Shown: in pieces, positions 1 through 8,735 of the stretch | How positions within the stretch are numbered: the stretch's first letter is position 1 | Layout of the letters: the number at the start of each line of letters is the position of its first letter | Assembly (NCBI GenBank): GCA_964630775.1 | Contig: CAZVYY010000008.1 | Coordinates: 1 to 64,000, forward strand | Direction of reading: 5' to 3' | DNA length: 64,000 nucleotides | Source: Anaeroglomus sp964630775 | GTDB taxonomy: Bacteria; Planctomycetota; Phycisphaerae; Sedimentisphaerales; Anaerohalosphaeraceae | Translations under genes and position numbers: made by a program | Notes under the pieces: model-generated | What the model was told of the DNA's origin: nothing | Seen by the model: only the letters and a program-made list of their open reading frames with translations | Database searches by the model: none

Positions 1-374
1 AGATTAATACGGCGGTCTCGCAGATGGATAAAGTCACCCAGCAGAATGCCGCCAATGCCGAAGAGTCGGCCAGTGCCTCGCAGGAGCTGTCCGCCCAGGC
101 GGAGTCGATGAACCAGGTCGTGAATCAATTAGTGATTCTGGTCAATGGTGCCTCCGCAGTTACCGGACGTAATCGTTCCAATTTATCAGTTAAGTCGCAC
201 CCCAAAGAAACCGAAAAGAAACAACATCTGACTCACATGGATCAGGCTTTCCATGCGATTGCAGCAGAGTCATCAGAAAAAAACGGGAATTCCCTGCGTT
301 TTCCCGGCGGCAAAAACAACGCGGTTGAGCAATTGCCGCTGGATGAACATGAGTTCTCGGACTTTACCAACTGA
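1..374 (+). CDS. Methyl-accepting chemotaxis protein, C-terminal fragment cut by the window edge
   Basis: The reading frame is open from base 3, so only the last ~124 residues are present. They begin in the C-terminal arm of the MCP coiled-coil signalling domain (INTAVSQMDKVTQQNAANAE), which is almost identical to the same stretch of the complete MCP at 1081-3231. After the coiled coil comes a flexible linker and a terminal motif, LPLDEHEFSDF, matching LPLDDHDFKAF at the end of the second MCP. In other bacteria such tails tether adaptation enzymes; that role here is inference. The gene is followed by a cheW, and the same MCP-CheW pair is repeated next, so the module appears duplicated. The ligand-binding domain lies outside the window. 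Confidence 0.93.
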   Translation, partial: INTAVSQMDKVTQQNAANAEESASASQELSAQAESMNQVVNQLVILVNGASAVTGRNRSNLSVKSHPKETEKKQHLTHMDQAFHAIAAESSEKNGNSLRFPGGKNNAVEQLPLDEHEFSDFTN

Positions 375-392
375 AGAAAACGAACCGGCTCG

Positions 393-414
393 CCAAAAAA
401 GGGGTCCTTTTTGG
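393..414 (+). other. Inverted repeat between MCP and cheW
   Basis: A short hairpin can form from CCAAAAAAGG and CCTTTTTGG around a GGT loop in the 77-nt gap between the MCP stop and the cheW ribosome binding site. It has no T-tract of the usual terminator kind, so it is more likely an mRNA processing or partial attenuation site, if it does anything. Confidence 0.25.
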
Positions 415-451
415 ATGGGCAATACTGTAACCCCGTTCCAGGAGAACAATT

Positions 452-943
452 ATGGCAACAGCATTAGCAACCGAAACAAGAGCCAAAGAAGGCAAATACC
501 TGACTTTTGCTCTGGCCCGGGAAGAGTACGGCATCGAGATTCTGAAGGTACGTGAGATTATCGGCTATATGTCGATTACTGCCGTACCGCGCATGCCGGT
601 CTTTGTCAAGGGGGTCATCAATCTGCGCGGACAGGTTATTCCGGTCATTGATCTGCGCTGCCGGTTTGATATGGAAACCAAGGAAATAACCGACCAGACC
701 TGTATTATTGTGGTGGATATCAGCCACGAAGGGCGTTCCTTCAACGCGGGTCTGATTGTGGACCGGGTCCAGGAAGTCCTGGATATAGGACAGGAAAACA
801 TCGATGATGCACCGCAATTCGGAACGGATGTCAATACCGATTTTATTCTCGGTATCGGCAAGGCCGGCAATTCCATCAAGATTCTGCTGGATATTGACCG
901 TGTTCTGGAAGGCATGGGCACATTGATGGCGGGTCAGCAATAG
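452..943 (+). CDS. cheW: Chemotaxis adaptor CheW (first copy)
   Basis: A 163-residue CheW-like domain protein that couples MCP receptors to the kinase CheA in the cytoplasmic array. Family signatures are visible: the strand LTFALAREEYGIEILKVREI, the NLRGQVIPVIDLR core, and LIVDRVQEVLDI. The ATG at 452 follows a good ribosome binding site (AGGAG). It is closely similar to the second CheW at 3262-3768; both sit directly after an MCP gene, suggesting that each receptor was duplicated with its own adaptor. Length is normal for the family. Confidence 0.97.
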   Translation: MATALATETRAKEGKYLTFALAREEYGIEILKVREIIGYMSITAVPRMPVFVKGVINLRGQVIPVIDLRCRFDMETKEITDQTCIIVVDISHEGRSFNAGLIVDRVQEVLDIGQENIDDAPQFGTDVNTDFILGIGKAGNSIKILLDIDRVLEGMGTLMAGQQ

Positions 944-1080
944 CCCGCTTGTGCTGAAAACGGAACGGTTGGGGTCCACCACGAGAAACCGCCCCCAGTT
1001 TAGCGCAGGTCTATCCCTTTTGTCAGACAACGACGGAAGAGTCCGTCATTATGTTTTAAAACACTTTTTGGGAGAGCCTT

Positions 1081-3231
1081 ATGTACGCAAGAATGAAACT
1101 GAGGACGAAACTGCTGATTACAGGGACCGTATTGACGGTCGTGCCGCTGCTGGTTGCAGGGGCAGTCACATGGTACCAGAACAGCCGCATGATTGCCTTT
1201 GCCTCCGAACAGGCGGAGAGTGCGGCCCGAACCGATCTGGATCATATTGCGGAAAATGTGTACGCCATGTGCCAGGCCCAGCAGGAATCGATTGAACAGA
1301 ATCTCAAGTACTGCCTGAATGTCGCCAAAGAGACACTCACTCAGGCCGGACAGCCTGCTCTGTCTCCAGAAACAGTCACCTGGAACTGCACCAACCAAAT
1401 CAACAAAGCATCGCAGACGGTAACACTGCCCAAGATGATGGTCGGCCAGACCTGGCTGGGACAGAATGCAGATATCAAGGAATCGTCGCCTGTGGTGGAT
1501 AAAGTGAAAAATCTGGTTGGTGGAACCTGCACCATTTTCCAGCGTATGAACGACGCCGGGGATATGCTGCGCGTTTGCACCAACGTTGAGACCCTTGAGG
1601 GCAAACGGGCCATCGGCACGTTTATCCCTCGCACGCAGCCTGACGGCACACCCAATCCGGTGGCGACCGCGCTGGCGGAGGGGAAATCCTACGTCGGACG
1701 GGCGTTTGTCGTTAATAAGTGGTATATTACCGCATACGAACCGCTGTTCGATGAATCGAAAAAAGTCATCGGCGCCCTGTATTTCGGCATCCCGCAGGAA
1801 AGCGTTGCCTCGCTTCGCAAGGCCATTATGGATGTTCAGGTCGGCAAAACCGGCTATATCTTTGTCCTCGACAGCAAGGGCAACTATGTCATTTCCAAAG
1901 ACGGCAAGCGCGATGGGGAGAGCATCTGGGACGCCAAAGATGCCAATGGTACCGCATTCATTCAGGAAATCTGCACCAAGGCAACCGGGCTCAAGCCCGG
2001 GCAGATTGCCGAACAGTTGTATCCCTGGAAAAATGCCGGAGACACCGACGCCCGGACGAAAATTGCTCGTATTACATATTTTCAGCCCTGGGACTGGGTT
2101 ATCGGCGTCAGTTCCTACATGGATGAATTCCAGGAAGGCCAGATGCTGATGCAGAAAGCCGGGCAATCGGCCACTATCCAACTGGGTATCCTGATGCTCG
2201 TATCGTGTGCTGTTACGCTGGTCTGCTGGCTGATGGTTGCCGGCAAACTAACCGGGAAATTGAATTCCATCGTGGGACAACTGGCCGAAGGCTCGGAGCA
2301 ACTGGCCAGTGCCTCCGAACAGATTTCCTCTGCATCCCAGTCGCTGGCACAGGGTGCCACCGAACAGGCTGCCGGACTGGAAGAAACCTCCTCCAGTCTT
2401 GAAGAAATGTCGTCGATGACCAAGCAGAACGCCGCCAACGCCACACAGGCCAACACCCTGGCCGCCGAGGCCCGCAAAGCCGCCAACAACGGAACCGATT
2501 CGATGAAGCGGATGGCCGACGCCATTAATGATATTCGCAAAAGCTCGGACGAAACCGCCAAGATTATCAAGGTCATCGATGAAATCGCCTTCCAGACCAA
2601 CCTGCTGGCCCTGAATGCCGCCGTGGAAGCCGCTCGTGCCGGAGAAGCCGGCAAGGGCTTTGCCGTGGTGGCCGAGGAAGTGCGCAATCTGGCCATGCGG
2701 TCGGCAGAAGCGGCCAAGAACACAACCAACCTGATTGAGCAGTCGGTCAATAACAGCCGCAACGGGGTCCAGATTTGCAATGAAGTCCAGAAAGTTCTGG
2801 ATGAAATCGTCAGCGGAATCGCTAAAACCACCGACCTGGTCGGAGAAATCGCCGCCGCCAGCAAGGAACAGGCTCAGGGCGTCGATCAGATCAATACCGC
2901 CGTCTCGCAGATGGATAAAGTGACCCAGCAGAACGCCGCCAACGCCGAACAGTCGGCCAGTGCCAGCCAGGAACTGAACAACCAGGCATCCCTGCTCAAA
3001 AACGTGGTCCATGAGTTATCCGCGCTGGTTGGCGTTCAGGCCAACAGTACCTTGCAGACGGCCTCCAGAACCCCGTTGACATCCGCCCCCAAAACGGTCA
3101 AGCCCAGCCTGAGCGACCATATTTTCCATCAGATTGCAGACGGAAAAAGCAGCAAGCAGGACACCGCGAAATCGTCGCCTGCCAGTCTGCTGCCGCTGGA
3201 TGATCACGATTTCAAGGCATTTAACGGATAA
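1081..3231 (+). CDS. Methyl-accepting chemotaxis protein with periplasmic Cache-type sensor
   Basis: A 716-residue transmembrane chemoreceptor. A first membrane segment lies at about residues 9-31, then a ~330-residue periplasmic region with Cache features (KTGYIFVLDSKGNYVISK at about 255-272), a second membrane segment at about 368-390, and a long cytoplasmic coiled coil. The signalling tip is typical of MCPs (DEIAFQTNLLALNAAVEAAR, then GKGFAVVAEEVRNLA). A HAMP domain is not obvious after the second membrane helix. The protein ends in LPLDDHDFKAFNG, a tail shared with the upstream MCP. GGGAG precedes the ATG at 1081. The ligand cannot be told from sequence; Cache domains often bind small organic molecules. 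Confidence 0.96.
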   Translation: MYARMKLRTKLLITGTVLTVVPLLVAGAVTWYQNSRMIAFASEQAESAARTDLDHIAENVYAMCQAQQESIEQNLKYCLNVAKETLTQAGQPALSPETVTWNCTNQINKASQTVTLPKMMVGQTWLGQNADIKESSPVVDKVKNLVGGTCTIFQRMNDAGDMLRVCTNVETLEGKRAIGTFIPRTQPDGTPNPVATALAEGKSYVGRAFVVNKWYITAYEPLFDESKKVIGALYFGIPQESVASLRKAIMDVQVGKTGYIFVLDSKGNYVISKDGKRDGESIWDAKDANGTAFIQEICTKATGLKPGQIAEQLYPWKNAGDTDARTKIARITYFQPWDWVIGVSSYMDEFQEGQMLMQKAGQSATIQLGILMLVSCAVTLVCWLMVAGKLTGKLNSIVGQLAEGSEQLASASEQISSASQSLAQGATEQAAGLEETSSSLEEMSSMTKQNAANATQANTLAAEARKAANNGTDSMKRMADAINDIRKSSDETAKIIKVIDEIAFQTNLLALNAAVEAARAGEAGKGFAVVAEEVRNLAMRSAEAAKNTTNLIEQSVNNSRNGVQICNEVQKVLDEIVSGIAKTTDLVGEIAAASKEQAQGVDQINTAVSQMDKVTQQNAANAEQSASASQELNNQASLLKNVVHELSALVGVQANSTLQTASRTPLTSAPKTVKPSLSDHIFHQIADGKSSKQDTAKSSPASLLPLDDHDFKAFNG

Positions 3232-3261
3232 ACCCGAAAACCCCAATTGAGGACGATCGAT

Positions 3262-3768
3262 ATGACTACCGCAACCGTCACAGAAACCAAAAACGCCGGC
3301 CTTGAAGGCAAATATCTGACCTTCGCACTCGGACAGGAACAGTACGGCATCGGCATCCTGAAGGTCCGCGAGATCATCGGCTATGTACCGATTACTCCCA
3401 TGCCCAGAACGCCGTCCTACATCAAGGGTGTCGTCAACCTGCGGGGACAGGTCATCCCGGTGCTGGACCTGCGGCTGCGGTTCGAGATGCCCGCCGCCGA
3501 CGTGACCGAACAGACCTGTATTATCGTGGTCGAAGTCAGCCTCAATAACCGGATGCATCATGCCGGGCTGATTGTGGACCGCGTCCAGGAGGTCCTCTAT
3601 GTGGAGGGCAAAGATATCGAACAGACCCCCCAGTTGGGGGCTGTCGTTCGCGCCGATTTCATCCTCGGTATCGGCAAGGCCGACAACGGCATCAAGGTGC
3701 TGCTGGATATTGACCGCGTGGTTCAGTCCGACGCCGTGGCACAACTGACGAAAAATCAACCTATTTAG
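3262..3768 (+). CDS. cheW: Chemotaxis adaptor CheW (second copy)
   Basis: A 168-residue CheW-domain protein, a paralogue of the protein at 452-943 (shared KYLTFAL, YGI.ILKVREIIGY, VNLRGQVIPVLDLR, LIVDRVQEVL). I place the start at the ATG at 3262, because GAGGA at 3249-3253 sits 8 nt before it; a TTG at 3247 in the same frame would leave this ribosome binding site inside the gene. It lies 30 bases after the second MCP and just before cheY, within the chemotaxis operon. Confidence 0.96.
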   Translation: MTTATVTETKNAGLEGKYLTFALGQEQYGIGILKVREIIGYVPITPMPRTPSYIKGVVNLRGQVIPVLDLRLRFEMPAADVTEQTCIIVVEVSLNNRMHHAGLIVDRVQEVLYVEGKDIEQTPQLGAVVRADFILGIGKADNGIKVLLDIDRVVQSDAVAQLTKNQPI

Positions 3769-3797
3769 TATTCTATTTCTTAGACAAGGAGTATGTT

Positions 3798-4172
3798 ATG
3801 TCAAAATCGCTGATGATTGTGGACGATTCGGCCACCATGCGAAAAATCATTATGAAGACCGTCCGCATGTCCGGGCTGGAATTCGACCGCACGGAAGAGG
3901 CGGGCAATGGGGCCGAGGCGCTGGAAAAGCTCAAAACCTCTGCGGTGGATATCGTTCTGTGCGATATCAATATGCCTGAGATGAACGGTGTGGAATTTGT
4001 CAAGCAGGCCCGCCAGATGGACTGCAGCAAAAACACCAAGATTATCATGGTGTCCACCGAGAGCGGCCAGGACCTGATCGACAATCTGATGAGCAGCGGA
4101 GCCAACGGCTATATCACCAAGCCCTTCACGCCCGAGCGCTTTCAGGAAAAACTAACCCCGTTTATGAACTAA
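3798..4172 (+). CDS. cheY: Single-domain chemotaxis response regulator CheY
   Basis: A 124-residue stand-alone receiver domain. The acidic pair is in IVDDSATMRK, the phospho-acceptor aspartate in LCDINMPEMNG, the conserved Ser/Thr in MVSTES and the lysine in YITKPFTPE. There is no output domain, so it should act by binding another protein, classically FliM at the flagellar switch. It is preceded by AAGGAG at good spacing. Its place between cheW and cheX fits a CheA substrate whose phosphate is removed by CheX. Confidence 0.96.
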   Translation: MSKSLMIVDDSATMRKIIMKTVRMSGLEFDRTEEAGNGAEALEKLKTSAVDIVLCDINMPEMNGVEFVKQARQMDCSKNTKIIMVSTESGQDLIDNLMSSGANGYITKPFTPERFQEKLTPFMN

Positions 4173-4212
4173 TCACAATCGGACTGTAAACCATCGAAAG
4201 AAAGGAACACAC

Positions 4213-4698
4213 ATGCTGGAACAGATGACTATGGAACAGACCATTCTCGATGCAGCCCGAGAAGTCTTTGAAACGATGATCTTCATGGATATCGAACCTG
4301 CCGGCTCCGAACCGCAGGATACCTCTTCTGAAGGTGCCGCCCTGATGGGATCAATCACTTTCCGGGGCGGGCTGGAAGGCTGTCTGACCATCTGCCTGTC
4401 CGAAGCCTGCGCCAGAAGCATTGCCGCCAACATGCTCGGCATGGACAGCGGCGATCAACTGAGCCTTTCGGAAGTCGGCGATGCCGTCGGAGAAGTCGCC
4501 AACATGACCATGGGCAGCATCAAGCATCGCATCCAGAATACCTACACCGACCTGCAGGTCTCCATCCCCACCGTCGTTTCGGGACGGCAGTTATTCCCGA
4601 TGCCCGGCGAGGATTTTACCCGGGGACAGGTGTGTACCACGCTGGATGAAATTTTCCCCGTAACCTTCTCCATGTATTATAAACAATCTCAGAGCTGA
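4213..4698 (+). CDS. cheX: CheX-family CheY-phosphate phosphatase
   Basis: A 161-residue protein of the CheC/CheX/FliY phosphatase class. The characteristic helix with acidic residue and asparagine is visible in DAVGEVANMTMG (E..N), and a domain core precedes it (FRGGLEGCLTICLSEACARS). One such helix motif fits CheX rather than the two-site CheC. It would terminate signalling by dephosphorylating CheY-P, which fits its place next to cheY and the absence of a cheZ. AAAGGA precedes the ATG. The next gene starts 7 bases downstream and carries a related domain. Confidence 0.88.
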   Translation: MLEQMTMEQTILDAAREVFETMIFMDIEPAGSEPQDTSSEGAALMGSITFRGGLEGCLTICLSEACARSIAANMLGMDSGDQLSLSEVGDAVGEVANMTMGSIKHRIQNTYTDLQVSIPTVVSGRQLFPMPGEDFTRGQVCTTLDEIFPVTFSMYYKQSQS

Positions 4699-4705
4699 GC
4701 GGAAT

Positions 4706-6121
4706 ATGACCCTGCAGCAGACACAACTGGCCACCGAACTGGAAGCGCTGACACAGCGTGCTTTCGATGCATTCTGTGAAGACATTGCCGGGATGTTCGA
4801 CTGCTCAATGCAGACTGCCGAACAGAAAATACTCCGTGGCAATGTCGGACAGCTCAAAAAAGAGTTCGGAAAAATCACGTCCATCAATACCCTCCAGGCA
4901 CAGGGGACCCTCAACGGACAGTGTGCCATCTGGTTCGACCAGGCGGCCCTGTTCATCCTGTCGGGGATTGTTGTCATGCTGCCGGAAAAACGCATTCAGG
5001 AACAGGTCAAGACCGGCGCCCTCAAAGATGCCCAGGCCCTGACCGATGCGATTAAAGAACTGGGCAACCTGATGACCGGCTCCTGGGATCGGATTTTCCG
5101 ACAAAGCCTGGCCGGACACAAGCATCTCAAGCAGGTCAATGTTTATATCGGCCCGCTCTGGGCCAATCCCAAAGAATCCATTCAGATGGAGCCGGACCAC
5201 GAATGCCTGATGATTTTAAGCAAAATCAAAGTCAGTTCATTCGAACCGGTGCTGTGTGCGGCGGTCTTTCCGATTGAAATACTCGAACCCAAAGCCGCCG
5301 AAGAACCGGCCGCCGAACCAAAATCCGAACCTCAGGCCGCAGCGGACAAAGCGGATAAAACACCGGCCCCGGCACCCTCGACGGAACAATCCCCGGAACC
5401 AGCCGCGGCAAACCCGGCAGCCGATATCAGTCTGCCCCCTGCCGAGTCGCCGCAAACACCCGCAGCAAATTCGGCGGTTCAGGTTGAGACTATCGAACAG
5501 CCGGCCCGGCCCAGCCCGGTTTCCAAAGCCATTGAGCAGCTTGTCGGCTCCGGACAACCCGGCTTGGCAACCCCGTACACGGCAATGTCCGGCCCGGTCG
5601 GTGCTCTGGATTTGAATTGCCCGGTACAGAGCATAGTCAATATGCCTGCGGTCTGGATCGATCCGGACGCCAGTATTCAGCAGGCCATCCTGCTGATGCA
5701 GCAGCATAACACCAGTTACCTGCTGGCCGGCAAGAACGGACAGCTCGAAGGAATTCTGTCGCGGTCCGACACCGCAGCGGCAATCAGCCCCTATACCAAA
5801 TCCGTCTTTGCACACTATCGCCGTCCCCAGGATGATGCAACATTCCAAATCCGGGTCAAATGGTTTGTCAGTCGCCCTGTCCGTGCCGTCCGGCCGGAGA
5901 CCCCCCTCTGGGCAGCCATTGATATGCTGTGCAAATACGCCATTCGCTGCCTGGTGATACTGGATTCACAGCAGCGCGTTACCGGACTTATCACCGTTTT
6001 TGACATCTTCAAAAAAATGCTCTCGACCGACGGCTCATCCCTGGCCGGCCAAATCAGTCAGCCCCCGCCGTTTCTTGCGGACATGACTGCACAGCCCTCC
6101 AAAACCGCCGCACGAGATTAA
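4706..6121 (+). CDS. CheC/CheX-like domain fused to a tandem CBS pair
   Basis: A 471-residue protein with three parts. Residues 1-190 resemble the CheC/CheX/FliY phosphatase fold: an N-terminal helix, FDQAALFILSGIVVMLPEKR, and a D.IKELGN helix (D114, E118, N121) like the E..N active helix of CheX. Residues 195-275 are a low-complexity Ala/Pro/Glu linker. Residues 306-440 hold two CBS motifs, the first ending GQLEGILSRSDTAAAI and the second ending RVTGLITVFDIFKKML. CBS pairs commonly bind adenine nucleotides, so the protein may tie CheY-P removal to nucleotide state; this is inference. It lies 7 bases after cheX and upstream of cheA. I do not know a named family with this architecture. Confidence 0.8.
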   Translation: MTLQQTQLATELEALTQRAFDAFCEDIAGMFDCSMQTAEQKILRGNVGQLKKEFGKITSINTLQAQGTLNGQCAIWFDQAALFILSGIVVMLPEKRIQEQVKTGALKDAQALTDAIKELGNLMTGSWDRIFRQSLAGHKHLKQVNVYIGPLWANPKESIQMEPDHECLMILSKIKVSSFEPVLCAAVFPIEILEPKAAEEPAAEPKSEPQAAADKADKTPAPAPSTEQSPEPAAANPAADISLPPAESPQTPAANSAVQVETIEQPARPSPVSKAIEQLVGSGQPGLATPYTAMSGPVGALDLNCPVQSIVNMPAVWIDPDASIQQAILLMQQHNTSYLLAGKNGQLEGILSRSDTAAAISPYTKSVFAHYRRPQDDATFQIRVKWFVSRPVRAVRPETPLWAAIDMLCKYAIRCLVILDSQQRVTGLITVFDIFKKMLSTDGSSLAGQISQPPPFLADMTAQPSKTAARD

Positions 6122-6161
6122 TTAATACAGGATAGACACAGGAATAGACACAGGAGTGGAT

Positions 6162-8723
6162 ATGAGCGACAACAAGGCAATGCTGAAGGATCTAATCGAG
6201 CAGGCAGCAAGTCAGGTCATGCTGCTGGATGCCGAAAAGGCCTGCGATATGGAGCAGTTCCGAACGCTGTTTGAACAGATCGTTTCCGCCGCCGGCAGTC
6301 TGGACCAGGGGCCTGAACCAATCATCGCCCGGTTGCGGAGCCTCGGTGCTGACGCCGCCAGCGCCATCACTGCGGCGCTGACTCAGCAAAACCAGGGACA
6401 AAGCGACTGCGTCGATAAACTCAGCAGCATGGTCAGCGACCTGCAGAGTCTGCTGACTGAAATCGACCGCACCGCCGGGCAAACCCCTGCACAGGCCGCC
6501 GCACCGTCACTGAGCGACGAAGACCTGCCGCTGATTATGGATTTTATCAACGAATCACGCGAACACCTTGAAAACGCCGAATCCGCCCTGCTGGAAATCG
6601 AACATCATCCCGAAGACGAAGAAACTCTCAATGGTATTTTTCGGGCATTTCACACTGTGAAAGGAACGGCAGGCTTTCTGAACCTGACCGATATCAATAA
6701 ACTGGCCCATTCGGCGGAAAATCTGCTGGATATGGCCCGCAAAGGACAACTCAAACTCGTCGGCGACGCCAGCGATGCGGCACTGGCATCGGTGGACATG
6801 CTCAAAGGCATGCTGGCCAGTCTGGAAGCAGCGGCCGCGCAGGCCGGCGCCTATCAGTCGCCTGCCGAGCTGACCGCCATGATCAGCACGCTTGAAAGCC
6901 TGGCCGCGGCAGAGGCTAAACCGGCTGCACCGGCCCCGGCACCCCAGACCAGTTCCCAGGCCCAAACCGCTCCGGCTGCCGCCCCCGCCGCTGAGTCGGT
7001 CGCAGCCACCATTACTTTCACCGAAGACGATCTGCCGCTGATTATTGACTTTATCAACGAATCCAAGGAACACATTGAAAACGCCGAGGCCGCCCTGCTG
7101 GAGCTGGAAAACAATCCGGAGGACGCCGAGACGCTCAACAAAATCTTCCGCTCCTTCCATACCATCAAGGGCATGGCCGGCTTTCTCAACCTGACCGATA
7201 CCAACAAACTGGCCCATGCCGCCGAAAATCTGCTGGATATGGCCCGCAAGGGGCAATTGAAGCTGACAGGCCCCTTCAGCGACGCCACCTTCGCATCCAT
7301 CGACATGCTCAAAACCATGCTGGCAGCCATGGAAACGGCAGCCGGACAGAACACCGCCTATCAGACGCCGGGCAATGTCGACGCCCTGATTGCCCGCCTG
7401 CACGACTGCGCCAGCGGAAAAATCACCGAAGCGGCCCCCGCAGCAAAAACCCCGGAACAGGCCCCGGAGCCGCTCAAGGAAACCGAAGACCATAAGCTTG
7501 ATGCCATGCTGGGCGGCGAGAAAGAAACACCCTCCGCGACTGCATCCAAAACCGCCGAAGAAAAAATCAAGGTCAGCACCACACGCCTCGACGACCTGAT
7601 CAACATGACCGGCGAGCTGGCAGTCGCCCAGTTGATGATCGCCGAAGAAGTCGGCAAATCCTGCAATAATGACAGTGACTTATACCGCAAAGTCGCCCAT
7701 CAGAACAAAATCGTCCGCCAGCTTCAGGAACTGTCCATGTCCATGCGGATGGTCACGGTGCAGGGCGTCTTCCAGAAAATGGCCCGACTTGTCCGGGACC
7801 TGTCCCGCAAAGCCGGTAAAACCATTGACTTTGTCACCAGCGGCGAAGAGACCGAACTGGACCGCACCATCGTGGACAAAATCACCGACCCGCTGATTCA
7901 CATGATGCGCAACTCCGTCGATCACGGCGTGGAAACCGCCGAAGACCGTAAAGCCAAAGGCAAATCCGGGACCGGGCATATTCACTTGCGAGCCTATCAC
8001 CAGGCCGGATCGATTATCATTGAAATCACCGACGACGGCAGAGGTCTGAATCGCGATAAAATCCTCAAAAAGGCCATCGAAAAAGGGCTGATTGCCAAAG
8101 GCCAGGATGTGTCCGACGATGAAATCTACAAGATGATCTTTATGGCCGGTTTTTCGACCGCCGACAAAATCACCGATGTCTCCGGCCGCGGCGTCGGCAT
8201 GGACGTAGTACGCAAAAACATCGAATCCATCGGCGGAAAAATTGATATCCGAACTAAAATCGACCAGGGAACAACCTTCCTGATTCGCCTGCCGCTGACC
8301 CTGGCCATCATCGACGGCCAGATTGTCACCCTCGGTTCGCAGCGCTATATTATCCCGATCAACTCGGTCGTGCACAGCATCCGGCCGACCGCCGACCAGA
8401 TTTCCAGCGTGCAGAACCGCGCACAGATGGTTAAAATCCGCGACATGCTGATGCCGCTGGTCCCGCTGCACAAATTGTTTAATGCTTCCGACGCACGACA
8501 GAATCCGACCGAAGGTCTTCTGGTGGTGGTCGAGGAAGGCAATCACAAATGCTGTCTTCAGGTCGATGACCTGCTCGGCCAGCAGCAGGTTGTCATCAAG
8601 AGCATCAGCGGCCTGGGCAACATCAAAGGGGTGTCCGGCGGCGCCGTCATGGGAGACGGCAGGGTCAGCCTGATCCTCGACATCCCCGGCCTGATTGCAC
8701 TGGCTCAAACGCAAATGTATTAA
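6162..8723 (+). CDS. cheA: Chemotaxis histidine kinase CheA with two tandem Hpt domains
   Basis: An 853-residue CheA. Two histidine phosphotransfer domains occur in tandem, with acceptor histidines at about residues 164 (FHTVKGTAGF) and 333 (FHTIKGMAGF); the surrounding ~100 residues are near duplicates joined by an Ala/Pro-rich linker. No clear CheY/CheB-binding P2 domain is seen. Then follow the dimerisation helices (LDDLINMTGELAVAQ), the ATPase domain (HMMRNSVDHGVE; TDDGRGLN; GRGVGMDVVRKNI) and a C-terminal CheW-like domain. I use the ATG at 6162, with AGGAG at 6152-6156; a GTG at 6156 overlaps that site. It phosphorylates CheY and CheB on receptor command. Confidence 0.96.
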   Translation: MSDNKAMLKDLIEQAASQVMLLDAEKACDMEQFRTLFEQIVSAAGSLDQGPEPIIARLRSLGADAASAITAALTQQNQGQSDCVDKLSSMVSDLQSLLTEIDRTAGQTPAQAAAPSLSDEDLPLIMDFINESREHLENAESALLEIEHHPEDEETLNGIFRAFHTVKGTAGFLNLTDINKLAHSAENLLDMARKGQLKLVGDASDAALASVDMLKGMLASLEAAAAQAGAYQSPAELTAMISTLESLAAAEAKPAAPAPAPQTSSQAQTAPAAAPAAESVAATITFTEDDLPLIIDFINESKEHIENAEAALLELENNPEDAETLNKIFRSFHTIKGMAGFLNLTDTNKLAHAAENLLDMARKGQLKLTGPFSDATFASIDMLKTMLAAMETAAGQNTAYQTPGNVDALIARLHDCASGKITEAAPAAKTPEQAPEPLKETEDHKLDAMLGGEKETPSATASKTAEEKIKVSTTRLDDLINMTGELAVAQLMIAEEVGKSCNNDSDLYRKVAHQNKIVRQLQELSMSMRMVTVQGVFQKMARLVRDLSRKAGKTIDFVTSGEETELDRTIVDKITDPLIHMMRNSVDHGVETAEDRKAKGKSGTGHIHLRAYHQAGSIIIEITDDGRGLNRDKILKKAIEKGLIAKGQDVSDDEIYKMIFMAGFSTADKITDVSGRGVGMDVVRKNIESIGGKIDIRTKIDQGTTFLIRLPLTLAIIDGQIVTLGSQRYIIPINSVVHSIRPTADQISSVQNRAQMVKIRDMLMPLVPLHKLFNASDARQNPTEGLLVVVEEGNHKCCLQVDDLLGQQQVVIKSISGLGNIKGVSGGAVMGDGRVSLILDIPGLIALAQTQMY

Positions 8724-8735
8724 GCGAGAAACACT

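Noticed and set aside
1000..2181. Long minus-strand open frame under the second MCP gene
   Set aside because: It is antisense to a clear MCP, lacks a ribosome binding site and a family signature; such frames arise from GC-rich third positions.
7680..8714. 344-codon minus-strand frame opposite cheA
   Set aside because: Fully antisense to conserved CheA kinase motifs and without any recognisable domain.
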